DNA of 64,000 nt from Adiantum capillus-veneris (Eukaryota > Streptophyta > Polypodiopsida > Polypodiales > Pteridaceae), in assembly GCA_014529385.2 (NCBI GenBank), contig CM043952.1, positions 151,369,057-151,433,056 of the forward strand, given 5' to 3'. Each line of letters starts with the position of its first letter. The first letter of the stretch is position 1. The notes beneath the pieces were generated by a model. That model worked only from the letters and a program-made list of their open reading frames with translations. It did not search any database and was not told the DNA's origin. The translations under genes were made by a program, and so were the position numbers. Shown here piece by piece: positions 11,916 through 21,844 of this stretch.

Positions 11916-12629
11916 TGTAATGGAATCAGCGTTTTAATTTGAGCTGGAGTGGAAAGCGAATAACATATCGAGCATTTCCTTGAGCATTCCTTTGTGAGTA
12001 AATGTAGAATAAAAAAGAGAGTGCTTGGATGGAGAGAGAGCAACACTAACACATTACTTCATTAACATGACATGAACAATACTTTTAAAAGAGAGTGAGA
12101 ATTTAGAGAAATTGACACCAATAGAGGACCGGATTAGATGGAGCCGGTCCCCCCTCCAATAGGCATTTGTATTATAGATTCTTCCATGATGGAAGACTTG
12201 TTTACAATACAACTGATTGTGTTCCTTGAGACCTTCTTGATGAGGTAAAGATGGCAAGCTTAACTCACCAAGCATTAGCATAACAACAACAATAAACATG
12301 ATTAGCATGAAATTGAAAAATGCCCAGCCTCAATCCCAAGACCTCAAACACCATGAAAGGTGAGGAGAGCTGGCAAGGAGTGAGGAAGAAGAGAGAAGTA
12401 GAAGTATCTCTAGGAGAAATCAATACCCCCTTGCACATAATCACTCATAGCTCTTGTAGCCTAGCTTAGCATAGTGATAATGGAGATTAGAGAGATTGAT
12501 AAGCAATCATAAGCATTCTCTTGTGTGGATTTGCATCCATAGCCAAGAGCTTGTTGTAGTAGGCACTCAACTTCTCAAGCTTGGAGAAGGAGATGGAGTT
12601 CTTGCTTCACAAGAGTGTGTGAAGAGAAG

Positions 12630-12670
<41 letters not shown>

Positions 12671-13333
12671 GCTTGGTCGACCTCCTTTTCCTAGGCTTTC
12701 CTTGAAGCTCATTGGGCCATGTAGTCCTCTAGCCAATGAGAGCTTGCTCCCTTTGGGTCAAGTTGTGTAGTGTCTTGACAAGTGTCCTTCTTTCCCTCTT
12801 GTGAGGTTAAGCTAGCACCCCCCCTTTCTTAAGAACAACCCTTGCTTGTGCCTCTACACTTGACATGTGGCCCCTTTCCTCTCATGAGAGTATGGTCCCT
12901 TGGTGAGGTGCACACATACTACTCACATCCCTCCTTTGTAGGGCTCGCCCCCTTCTTTGTAGCAAGTTCTTTGAGCTTGGTAAGCAGACAGGCCCCCTAC
13001 TTAAGCACAGCCCTTGCTTAAGCAAGCTGCCCCCTTGCCTGCTTGGACCTTAATTGCCTAAAGTTTAAAAATTAAAGACTATGTCTTAAGGCTTTTAACA
13101 CCTACCTTTGCAGGCTTTAATGAAGCCAACCCTAAGGTCTTTTGCTCCATTTATTAACCTTGCTCTTTGATAGACCATTTCTCATTTGGGCCCCTTTACC
13201 ATTGGTCCCGTGTTGAAATAGATCTATAAGCACATCAGTATCTTAACCCTTGTTCCCATTTATTCTCCCACATTAAGTGATCTGTATAATATGAGAAAAT
13301 CATTTGGCCTGGTTAGATATTATTTTTATGACA
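11916..13333 (-). repeat. 3' LTR of Ty3 element B
   Basis: Minus-strand start TGTCATAAAAATAATATC at 13333 and end CATTACA at 11916; 1418 bp. It contains a (GA)n tract at about 12631-12666. About 200 bp at its start match the truncated 5' LTR at 17005-17206, including 'ttctcccacattaagtgatc'. It is also similar to the LTR at 93-2169. Confidence 0.88.
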
Positions 13334-13352
13334 TTATCTCTCCCTTGAAATC
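13334..13352 (-). other. Polypurine tract of Ty3 element B
   Basis: Minus-strand GATTTCAAGGGAGAGATAA directly precedes the 3' LTR, where plus-strand DNA priming takes place. Element A has the cognate sequence (CAAGAGAGAGGTAA) directly before 20525. Confidence 0.75.
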
Positions 13353-13695
13353 ATAGTCATCCTTGACTATGAGGTAAAATAGATAAAGTCGTAGTCATTA
13401 GTCAATTTTACTTAGCGGTGGGATAGAGGATCCCTTTTTACCCTACAATATCTTTCCAACATGGATGACAAATCCATTTGGTGCTTGGGAGACATAGCTG
13501 TCGCAAACATGTCTGCTCTTTAGTCCATTTCATTCTCCCAAAGTAGAGTGACAAATTCTACTTGGTGTTTGAGAGACGTCGTCATCACAAACATGATTCT
13601 AAGCATGCATACTATTTAAATTTGTGCACAATAAAAAAAGAACTAGTCTTTTAAGAAAAAAACATGGATCATCTAAAAGAAATTTGTACATTTGC

Positions 13696-14185
13696 TTACT
13701 CTAATGTAGCATTGGAAGCATTGACAAGGGTCATACTATCCTTAAGTTGTATTCCTTGCATCCATCTAGCATCTTCAAAAGGATAATTTTTGAATTTAAT
13801 AAGATACCATCTGATAATCTTACCATGTCGTAGTACCTTGTCTTCATGTCGAAGGATAGCTTTGGGTTGTAGCACCTCTTCTTGGTCTTCAACTTCGGGT
13901 GGGTCTTCAATAATTGGTTCACTTGGTGGCTCTCCTTTGTAGGGCTTAAGTAGGCTCATATGAAAAGCATTGTGTATGAGCCAATGGTTGGGCAGCTTGA
14001 GTTGGTAAGCCGTCTCATTGATGGGCTTTAAGATTTGAAAAGGACCATAGTATCTTTTTGCTAGCTTAGCATAATACATTGTGTATGAGCCAATGGTTGG
14101 GCAACTTGAGTTGGTAAGCCATCTCATTGATGGGCTTTAAGATTTGAAAAGGACCATAGTATCTTTTTGCTAGCTTAGCATAATA
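13696..14185 (-). pseudogene. Integrase C-terminus and chromodomain of element B, with 109-bp duplication
   Basis: The minus-strand frame 14127-13696 holds the end of integrase (YGPFQILKPI, HMSLLKPYKG) and then a chromodomain (VLRHGKIIRWYLIKFKNYP, DARWM) typical of plant chromoviruses, which targets integration to marked chromatin. The 109-bp segment 13968-14076 is repeated in tandem at 14077-14185. As 109 is not a multiple of three, the duplication breaks the integrase frame. Confidence 0.85.
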
Positions 14186-15324
14186 CTTTTGATGGATAGT
14201 AGGATTTTTGCCCATCGTTTGCTGTAAATGAGCCTTAAGAAACTTGAGTAAGACCCAATCATTTTCTTTGAATGTTAAGGCCCTTCTGTGCTTATCAGTA
14301 GCAGCTTTTTGCCTTTGTTGAGAGATGGATATAGCCACCTTAATCTTTTGAAAAGATTCTTGTAGGTCACGGCTATACTCATCGACAGCGAAGATCTTCC
14401 CATGTACTTTGAGTAGCAAGGGACTTTTAGGTCTTCCCTCAATGATCTCAAAAGGTGCTTTTCCCGTAGAAGTATGTACAGTATTATTGTAGGCATACTC
14501 TACAAGAGGTACAGTATTATTGTAGGCACACTCTACAAGAGGTAAGTACTTTTCCCATTGTGAGCATTGATCTACTTTGGTAACATAAGTCTTGAGTAGA
14601 TCGAACATCATAAGATTGGCTATCTCACTTTGGCCATCCGTTTGTGGGTGATAGGCTGAAGAGAAATTCAATCTTGTTCCTAGATTTTCGAAGAGACCTT
14701 TCCAAAAATTACTGGTCATTCTAGGATCTCTATCTGATACGATGGATGTTGGTAATCCATGGTGTTTGAAAATCTGAGATATGAAAAGAGTTGCCATTTG
14801 GTGTGTCTTAATAGTCTTTTTGACAGGAATAAAGTGTGCTTGTTTGCTAAACCTATCGACTATTGTCCATATTCCCGTATTCCCATGGATAGACTTGGCT
14901 AATCCAAAGATGAAATCCATGGATATAATCTCCCATGGTGAATTTGAGATAGGCAATGGCTGGAGTAATCTAGATTGCTTTCTCCTCTATCATATTTGGT
15001 CTTTTGACATACTACGTATTTTGAAACATACTCTTGTATGTCCACTTTCATGGTAGGCCAATAGAAATATGTCTCTACCCCTCAAAGAGTAGGTTGAATA
15101 CCTCTATGTCCCCCATAGGGACGAGCATGTGATTCATACATAACTTTCTCACAAAGGGAATGGGTAACACATAGCCTATTGATGTGGACAAGATAACCAT
15201 CCTGCAAGGTGACTGGTTCCTCTTTCTTCCCCAAAGCAAGATCTGACATTATGTCTCTAAAATTAGGTTCAGTAGCATACTCGTCTATCATAGAAGATAG
15301 ATCATTGTGAATAGCTATAGACAC
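14066..15324 (-). pseudogene. Integrase of Ty3 element B
   Basis: The segment at 15324-15082 carries the zinc-binding N-terminal part (ESHARPYGGHRG). 14956-14066 holds the core with the D,D(35)E-type residues in MDFIFGL, SDRDPRM and HPQTDGQSE. A 33-bp in-frame tandem duplication at about 14475-14540 repeats VECAYNNTVPL as VEYAYNNTV. A frameshift lies between the two segments. Confidence 0.85.
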
Positions 15325-15342
15325 TGCATTAACTTTTGATCG

Positions 15343-15804
15343 TCATGAAAAGTGCATCAGCCACTTGATTGTGCTCACCAGCAATGTGAGCAAGATGAAA
15401 TTAAATTGCGAAAGAAAATTTTCCCACCTCATTTGTTTGTTGGACAGCTTGGTTTGCGTCATGAAATACTTGAGACTCTGTTGGTCGGTTTGTAGAATAA
15501 ATGGAGTCCCCAATAGGTAGTGCTTCCATGTGTCTAGGGCATGTAGAACAACTAAAAGCTCTTTCTCATAAATGCCCAAGACTCATTCATCATATTGAGT
15601 CTGTGGCTCTCATATGCTATGGCATGCTCTTCTTGAAGCAAAACTGCTCCAAGGCAATCACCACAAGCATCACATTTAACCTCAAATGGTTTTGACAGAT
15701 CGGGAAGCATGAGGACTGGTTGAGAGGTAAGCTTCTCCTTGAGCTTATCAAAGGTAGTTTGCTCTTTAGTAGTCCATGCATACTTAACCTTCTTCTTAGT
15801 TAAG
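15343..15804 (-). pseudogene. RNase H domain of Ty3 element B
   Basis: Minus-strand YEKELLVVLHALDTWKHYLL and the following LQTDQQSLKYFM are typical of the Ty3 RNase H region. The frame is shifted relative to the reverse transcriptase upstream and the end (about 15343-15400) is garbled. Confidence 0.75.
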
Positions 15805-16814
15805 TCATGCTATGAAGCGTCTATAGTATGTGTTTATACCAATAAAGCTTCTTAGCTCATGTAGATTCCTTGGGTTAGTCCATGCTTTTATTACCTCTAG
15901 CTTTGATGGATCCATACTGATACCATCTTGAGAGATAATATGACCTAGGTATTGAATCTCTTGAAGGAAAAATTCGCTTTTCTTTTGGTTAAGAAAAAGC
16001 TTATTCTCCCTCAATGCTTGAAAAATCACTTGGAGATGCTGCTTATGTTCCTCCAAAGACTTGGAGTAGATGATGATATCATCAAAGAATACTTCAGTGA
16101 GTTTGCGATAAGGTCTAAAAATTTTCTTCATTAGACGATTGAATGTAGCCGGTGCATTAGTCAAACCAAAAGGCATGACTAAATATTCGTAAAGACCAAA
16201 CGTTGTGCAAAACACTGTCTTTAGGATATCTTCATTCACTATCCTTATTTGATGATAGCCACTCTTAAGGTCAATCCTATTGAACTAGGTAGAGCATTGT
16301 AGCTTATCAAACAGATCTCTACCCGAGACATGGGAAATCTGCTTTTGATAGTGATATGGTTTAATGCTTGATAGTTCACACACATAGGGTATGTACCATC
16401 TTTCTTTTGCACTCAAAGGACTAGAGAACAAAAGGGAGAGGAACTAGGCCTCACCATCCCTTTGTCTACCAATTCCTGTACTTTCCTCATGACCTCCTCT
16501 TGTTGAGCTTGAGAGACTCGATAAGGAGGCTTGTTAGGCGGTGATCTTCCTGGAAGGAGCTCAATACGATGGTCATCATCCCCTCGTTCTGGAGGTAAGT
16601 CCATAGGGATATCATCAATGAACACATCTCGGAATCCTTTTCGAAAATTAGACAAGTCTAACTCTTCTTGATTCCTACCATTTACATTTGATGAAGCATT
16701 AGGATCTTTTAGAGACTCTTTGACAAAAATCATGTACGCAAAAAGTGAGCTCTTCATTGATTTATCAAAAGCGGGAGAATTTACAAGTGGAATAGTGTGA
16801 CCACTCACTTGCAT
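15805..16814 (-). pseudogene. Reverse transcriptase of Ty3 element B
   Basis: Two frames: 16814-16413 covers the entry to the domain ([14 protein letters not shown]) and 16239-15805 the core, with MPFGLTNAPATF and the catalytic EVFFDDIIIYS (FFDD is normal for plant chromoviruses), then QYLGHIIS and SFIGINTYYRRF. The two are joined across a frameshift and damaged region at about 16240-16412. Confidence 0.88.
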
Positions 16815-17206
16815 CTATATACATATTCTTTCCCCTGTAGTAGGTGAAGTAGATTCTCCTTTCAGGGAACTTCATATTGGCATCCATGTGATCAAACCAT
16901 GGCGCCCCTAGGATAGCATCCTCATGTTGGAGAGGAGAGATGAAGAAGTCTTCTTTGTCGACATAGCTTTGGACATGAAGCCTCAACTTCCTAATCAAAG
17001 GCCCTAAGGTCTTTTTCTCCATTGGTTAACCTTGCTCTTTGATAGACCATTTGTCATTTGGGCCCCTTTACCATTGGCCCCGTGTTGAAATAGATCTACA
17101 AGCACATCTATATCTTAACCCTTGTTCCCGTTTATTCTCCCACATTAAGTGATCAGTTTAATATGAGAAAATCATTTGGGTTGGTTAGATAATATATTTT
17201 ATGACA
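16790..17206 (-). pseudogene. Protease remnant fused to truncated 5' LTR of element B
   Basis: 17022-16790 encodes the C-terminal half of the protease (HEDAILGAPWF, MKFPERRIYF). Directly upstream lie only the first ~200 bp of the LTR (17206-17005), so gag, the primer site and the protease active site are deleted. The join lies in CCTTAGGGC; the LTR itself has CCTTAGGGTTGG, so the break is at or near this short shared sequence. Confidence 0.8.
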
Positions 17207-17211
17207 ACTAT

Positions 17212-17690
17212 GATGAAGTTCCCTGAAGGGAGAATTTATTTCAATTATAGGGAAAAAGCCATGTACATAGATGCTAAGGACTTGGGGAAGACTATATCCC
17301 TGGTAAATAAGCTTGCTTTTGATAAGTCAATGAAAAGCTCTATTTCTGCGTATATGATTTTTGTTAAAGAATCCGTAAATGATTCTAATGTTTTCACAAG
17401 TAGCAATAAAGGGAATCAAAAGGGATTAGAGTTGTCTAATTTCCTAAATAAATTCCAAGATAGATACTAATGAGTCGGGGAACACCATATCCCTGGTAAA
17501 TAGGCTTGCTTTCAATAAGTCAATGAAAAGCTCTATTTTTGTGTATATGATTTTTTTAAACGAATCTGTAAATGATTCTAATGTTTTCACAAGTAGCAAG
17601 AAAGGGAATCGAGAGGAATTAGAGTTGCCTAATCTCCTAAATGAATGCCAAGATGTTTTCATTGATGACATGCCTAGTGAGCTACCTCCA
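17212..17690 (+). pseudogene. Element A protease end and linker, with tandem duplication
   Basis: Plus-strand continuation after element B: MKFPEGRIYFNY, then LAFDKSMKSS up to ELSNFLNKF. A segment of about 170 bp (about 17287-17460) is repeated at 17484-17654 with about 20 bp between, and the copy runs on to DVFIDDMPSELPP. A stop follows at about 17694. Confidence 0.75.
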
Positions 17691-18770
17691 AAATGAGGGG
17701 ATGATGACTATGCAATAAAGCTTCTAGCAGGAAGCTCACCGCCTAATAAACCTCCTTATTGAGTTTCAAAAGCTCAACAAGAGGAGATCATGAGGCAAGT
17801 GCATGAATTGGAGGAAAAAGAGATGGTGAGGCCTAGCTCCTCTCCATTCTGTTCACCGGTACTTTTAGTGCAAAAGAAAGACGGCACATATCACATGTGT
17901 GTCGATTATAGAGCACTAAATAGGATCACTATAATTTTATTTTATAAAAATATCCCGTGCCACAAGTAGAAGATCTATTTGGTAAGCTACAAGTTTTGGC
18001 CTAACAAATGATCCAGCCGCATTCAAACTCATGATGGACAAAAATCTTCAGGCCACTCAAATTCTCTTGAGGAGTGCAAGCGACACCTCCAGGTAATATT
18101 TCAAGTTGTGAGAGAGAATAAGATTTTCATTAATCAGAAGAAAAGTGATTTTTTCTACAAGAGATTCAATATTTAGGTCACATTATCTCTAAAGATAGCA
18201 CCCGTATGGATCCAACAAAGTTGGAGGTAATAAAAGGATGGCCTAATCCAAGGAATCTACAGGAGCTACGAAGCTTTATAGGTATATGTGCATACTATAG
18301 ACGCTTCATAGAAAAATTATTGCTAATAGTAGGCCCATTACATGACTTAACGACAAAAAATGTTAAGTATTCATGGACTGCAAAAGAGCAAGAAGCTTAT
18401 CCCTCAACTTATGTTCACACTACTAGATCTCTCAAAGCCATTTGAGGTCCAATGTGATGCTTGTGGTGATTGCCTTGGAGCTGTTTTGCTTCAAGAAGTG
18501 CATGCCATAGCATATGAGAGTCGAAGACTCAACTCTGGACAAATACAAAAAAGAGCTACTAGGTGTTCTATATGTCCTAGACACGTGGAAACACTATCTC
18601 TTGGGGACTCCATTCATCCTGCAAAAGGATCACAAAGCCTCAAGAACTTCATGACGCAAACCAAGCTCTCCGTCAAACAAATGAGGTGGGAAAATTTTCT
18701 TTCGCAATTTAAATTTCATATTGCTCACATTGCTGGCAAGTACAATCAAGTGGCCGATACACTTTTTTGA
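17691..18770 (+). pseudogene. Element A reverse transcriptase and RNase H, catalytic core deleted
   Basis: Pieces in order: [21 protein letters not shown] and [18 protein letters not shown] (about 17720-17930), [13 protein letters not shown] (about 17960-17994), GLTND(P)AAFKLM (18000-18040), then LEECKRHLQVIFQ (from about 18073). Compared with element B, two deletions remove the segment before GLTNAPATF and the segment holding FFDD, so no active enzyme can be made. RNase H frames follow at 18206-18770 (SFIGICAYYRRFIE, FEVQCDACGDCLGAVLL). Confidence 0.8.
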
Positions 18771-20170
18771 CGACCAAGGGTAAATGTGGTGTCTATAGAA
18801 ACTCACAATAATCTATCTTTTATGATAGATGAGTATGCTATTGACTGAGACTTTAAGTATGTAATTACAGCCTTTGCATTAGGGAAGAAAGAAGAACCAT
18901 TTACCTTGGAGGATGGTTATCTTCTAAACGACAATAGGCTATGTGTTACTCACCCATACAATAAGAAAATCATGTATGAATCCCATGCTTCTTCTTATGT
19001 GGGGCAAAGAGAAATTCCATAATCTACTCTTTGAGGAGTAGAAATGTCTTTTTGTTGGCCTACCATGAAAAGTAAACATACAAGAGTGTGGTTCAAAATG
19101 TGTGGTATGCTAAAAGTCAAAATTTAACCGAGGGAAGCAACTTGGATTGTTTCAGCCGACAGGCTTAGCAAGAAAACACACTCTATGCCTGTCAAAAAGA
19201 CTATTAAGGCACATCAAACAACAACCCTGTTCAGATCTCAAATTTTGAGGTATCATGGCTTTCCAACATCCATAGAGTCAGACAGAGATCCTAGAATGAC
19301 CAATAATTTCTGGAAGGGTATCTTTGAGAATTTAGGAATTAGATTAAATTTCTCTTTTGGTCTATCATCCACAAACAGATGACCAAAGTGAAATAACTAA
19401 TCTAACGATTCTTGATCTACTAAAATCCTATGTCATGGAAGTAGATCAACGTTCTCAATGAGAAGTACCTACCTCTTATAGAGTATGCATACAATGACAT
19501 TGTACATACTTCTATGAGGAAAGCACCTTTTGAGGTTAAAGAGGGAAGATCCAAAAGTCCCTTACTACGTAAACAAACATGGGAAGCTCTTCGCTACTGA
19601 TGAATATAGCCGAGACTTACAAAAATCTTTTCCAAAGATTAAAGAGGTTATATCCATCTCACAACAAATGCAAAAAGGGTTGCTGCTAATCAGCACAGAA
19701 GAGCCCTATCCTTTAAGGAAAATAAATGGGTCTTGCTAAAGTTTCTCAAGGCTCGTCTAAGGTATACTATGAGCAAGAATCCTACGGGTCACCAAGAGTA
19801 TTATGCTAAACTAGCGAAAAGATACTATGGTCCTTTTTAAATTCTTAAGCCAATCATTGAGATGGCTTATCAATTAAAGTTGCCCAACCATTGGCTCATG
19901 CACAATGTTTTCCATGGGAGCCTACTTAAGCCTTACAAAGGAGCGCCACCCAAAGAAGCAATAGTTGCAGACCCTCCAAAAACCAACGATCAAGAAGAGG
20001 TACTTCAATCTGAGTCCATCCTACGACATGAAGACAAGGTATTAAGAAACGGTAAGATTATCCGACGATATCTTATTAAGTTTAATAATTATCCTTTTAA
20101 AGATGCTAGATGGATGCTAGGAACCTAGCTTAAGGATAATATGAACCTTGTCAATGCTTACAATGATATG
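18771..20170 (+). pseudogene. Element A integrase and chromodomain
   Basis: Shifted plus-strand frames give the integrase core (SDRDPRMTNNFWKG at about 19275-19320, then the HPQTDGQ site degraded) and the C-terminal end with chromodomain at 19862-20128 (VLRNGKIIRRYLIKFNNYP, DARWM). Stops and frameshifts occur throughout. Confidence 0.8.
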
Positions 20171-20524
20171 CCTTAGAGTAAGCATATGAAAATACATTTT
20201 AAGTGAACAATGTCTTTGTCTTATAAGACTCTCTCTTTCTTTTATTGTGCACAAAATTTAAGAAGTATGCATGCTTATGATCATGTTTATAGCAACGACG
20301 AGTAGAACTTGTCACTCTACATTGGAGGTATGATATGGACTAAATACCAGACATGCTTGCGGTAGCTAAGTCTCCCGAGTACCAAATGGATTAGTCATCC
20401 ATTGTGGAATGATGTCGTAGGGTAAAAAGGGATCCTCTACCCACTAAGAAACATGGATTAATGACTAGGCTTTATCTTCTCTACCTCATAGTCTAGGATG
20501 ACTATGATTTCAAGAGAGAGGTAA
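20171..20524 (+). other. Element A 3' internal region and polypurine tract
   Basis: Noncoding sequence between the chromodomain and the 3' LTR; it matches the inverse of 13334-13690 of element B in layout. It ends in the purine-rich CAAGAGAGAGGTAA. Confidence 0.6.
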
Positions 20525-20794
20525 TGTCATAAAATCTAATATCTAACTTTACCAAATGATTTTTTCATATTAAACTGATCATTTGATATGGAAGATAAAA
20601 GGGAAACAAGAGTTTGGATATAGATATGTGCTTCTAGACCTATCTCAGCAGGGTGTTCCACTGTAGTGGAAAGTGACTTCACACTTAATTAAAGGATTGT
20701 AACTCGTTGACAAATCATTATATGCATTTGAACAAGGACTAGACACTACCCTATACGTGGGTAAGACCTTTCCCTCATCGCACACGGAGTGCAC

Positions 20795-20985
20795 AATCAT
20801 GGGGGAGATATTAAGATATTTCTCTCAAAGGGGGAAAGGAGAACACTTGTCCAAATGCTACAATTAATCATTGAAATCCTTCTCTCAAATGGGGAAAGGA
20901 GGACACTTGTCCAAATGTTACAATTATTAATTAAGATCTTCTCTCAAAGTGGGAAAGGAGGACACTTGTCCAAATACTACACCCC
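20795..20985. repeat. Three-copy ~60-bp tandem repeat inside LTR
   Basis: Three successive copies, each with 'gggaaaggaggacacttgtc' followed by 'caaatgctacaatta'-like sequence. It lies in the LTR of element A and is not obvious in element B. Confidence 0.7.
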
Positions 20986-21072
20986 TTGCTTGTTATGACT
21001 GAAGCCATTCATTGGCTAGCCCAAGGCTTCAGCCAATAGGCCTGTAGCAAGAGTAAAGTAGCAAAATTGAAT

Positions 21073-21080
21073 CCTCTCTC

Positions 21081-21141
<61 letters not shown>
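21073..21141. repeat. (CT)n microsatellite inside LTR of element A
   Basis: About 69 bp of CT with one interruption. Arg-Glu or Leu-Ser repeat frames on it are artefacts. Confidence 0.95.
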
Positions 21142-21145
<4 letters not shown>

Positions 21146-21844
21146 CTTCACAAGCAACATACACACTTCCCCATTGTGTGTTGTGCACACAAGTCATCTC
21201 CTTCTCCAAGCTTGAGAAGTTGAGAGCCTACACCAACACCCCTTGGCTATGGAATGAAAATCCAACCAAGATTTATGTTGAAAGCAATGCTTATTAATCT
21301 CTCCATCTTCATTATCATTATGCTAAACTATGTTCGAAGAGTGATTATATGTGAGGAGAATACTTCTTTCTCATAGAGATACATCTTCTTCTCTTCATCT
21401 TCCTCATTCCCTGCTAGCTCTCTCCACCTTTGAAGGTGTTTGAGGTCTTGGGATTGAGGCCGGGGACTAGTTAATGTTTTTGCAAGTTAGTTATGGGCAT
21501 AATATTGGTGCATAAAGCTTACCATCGGCATGGCATCAACAAGGTCTCAAGGAACACAAAGCATGTATTATACCAAGTCTCTCTTCAAAGGTGAATATAT
21601 AATATAAAAGCCTTTTGGAGGGCGGACCGGCTCCAAGTAAATCTGGTCCCTCAACTGTTCTCAATTTCTCTAATTCTCTCTCTCTTTTGCAAATATTGTT
21701 CATGACAAGGTAACTAGGTATAATGTTTATTTTTCTACCTTCAATCAAGTACTCTCCTTATGTTCATTAAGAATCCTCTTAAGGAAATGCTCACTAGCGT
21801 TACTTTAATTCTACTACAATCCATATCAGCCATATTTCGTTACA

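Larger units (their letters stand above)
11916..17206 (-). mobile_element. Ty3 chromovirus B (inner), minus strand, nested in element A
   Basis: Precise ends: TG at 11916, CA at 17206, flanked by the identical 5-bp duplication ACTAT (11911-11915 and 17207-17211). The element is 5291 bp with a full 3' LTR (11916-13333), polypurine tract, integrase, RNase H, reverse transcriptase and part of protease on the minus strand. Only about 200 bp of 5' LTR remain (17005-17206). It belongs to the same family as element A: chromodomain and protease are near-identical in wording. Confidence 0.92.
10968..21844 (+). mobile_element. Ty3 chromovirus A (outer), plus strand, interrupted and defective
   Basis: The element starts TGTCATAAAATCT at 10968 (5' LTR remnant) and ends TTTCGTTACA at 21844 (3' LTR 20525-21844). 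Between them are protease, reverse transcriptase, RNase H, integrase and chromodomain pieces in Ty3 order. The protease is cut at 11911-11915/17207-17211 by element B. gag, the primer-binding site and most of the 5' LTR are missing. Flanking 5-mers are GGGTC (10963-10967) and TGGTA (21845-21849), sharing only GGT, so the target duplication is at best eroded. Both flanks are LINE sequence on the minus strand. Confidence 0.8.
20525..21844 (+). repeat. 3' LTR of Ty3 element A
   Basis: Starts TGTCATAAAATCTAATATC and ends TTTCGTTACA; 1320 bp. At 20795-20985 three copies of a ~60-bp unit (TCTCAAAKKGGGAAAGGAGRACACTTGTCC) lie in tandem. A (CT)n tract sits at 21073-21141, at the place equivalent to the GA tract of element B's LTR. 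Confidence 0.8.
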
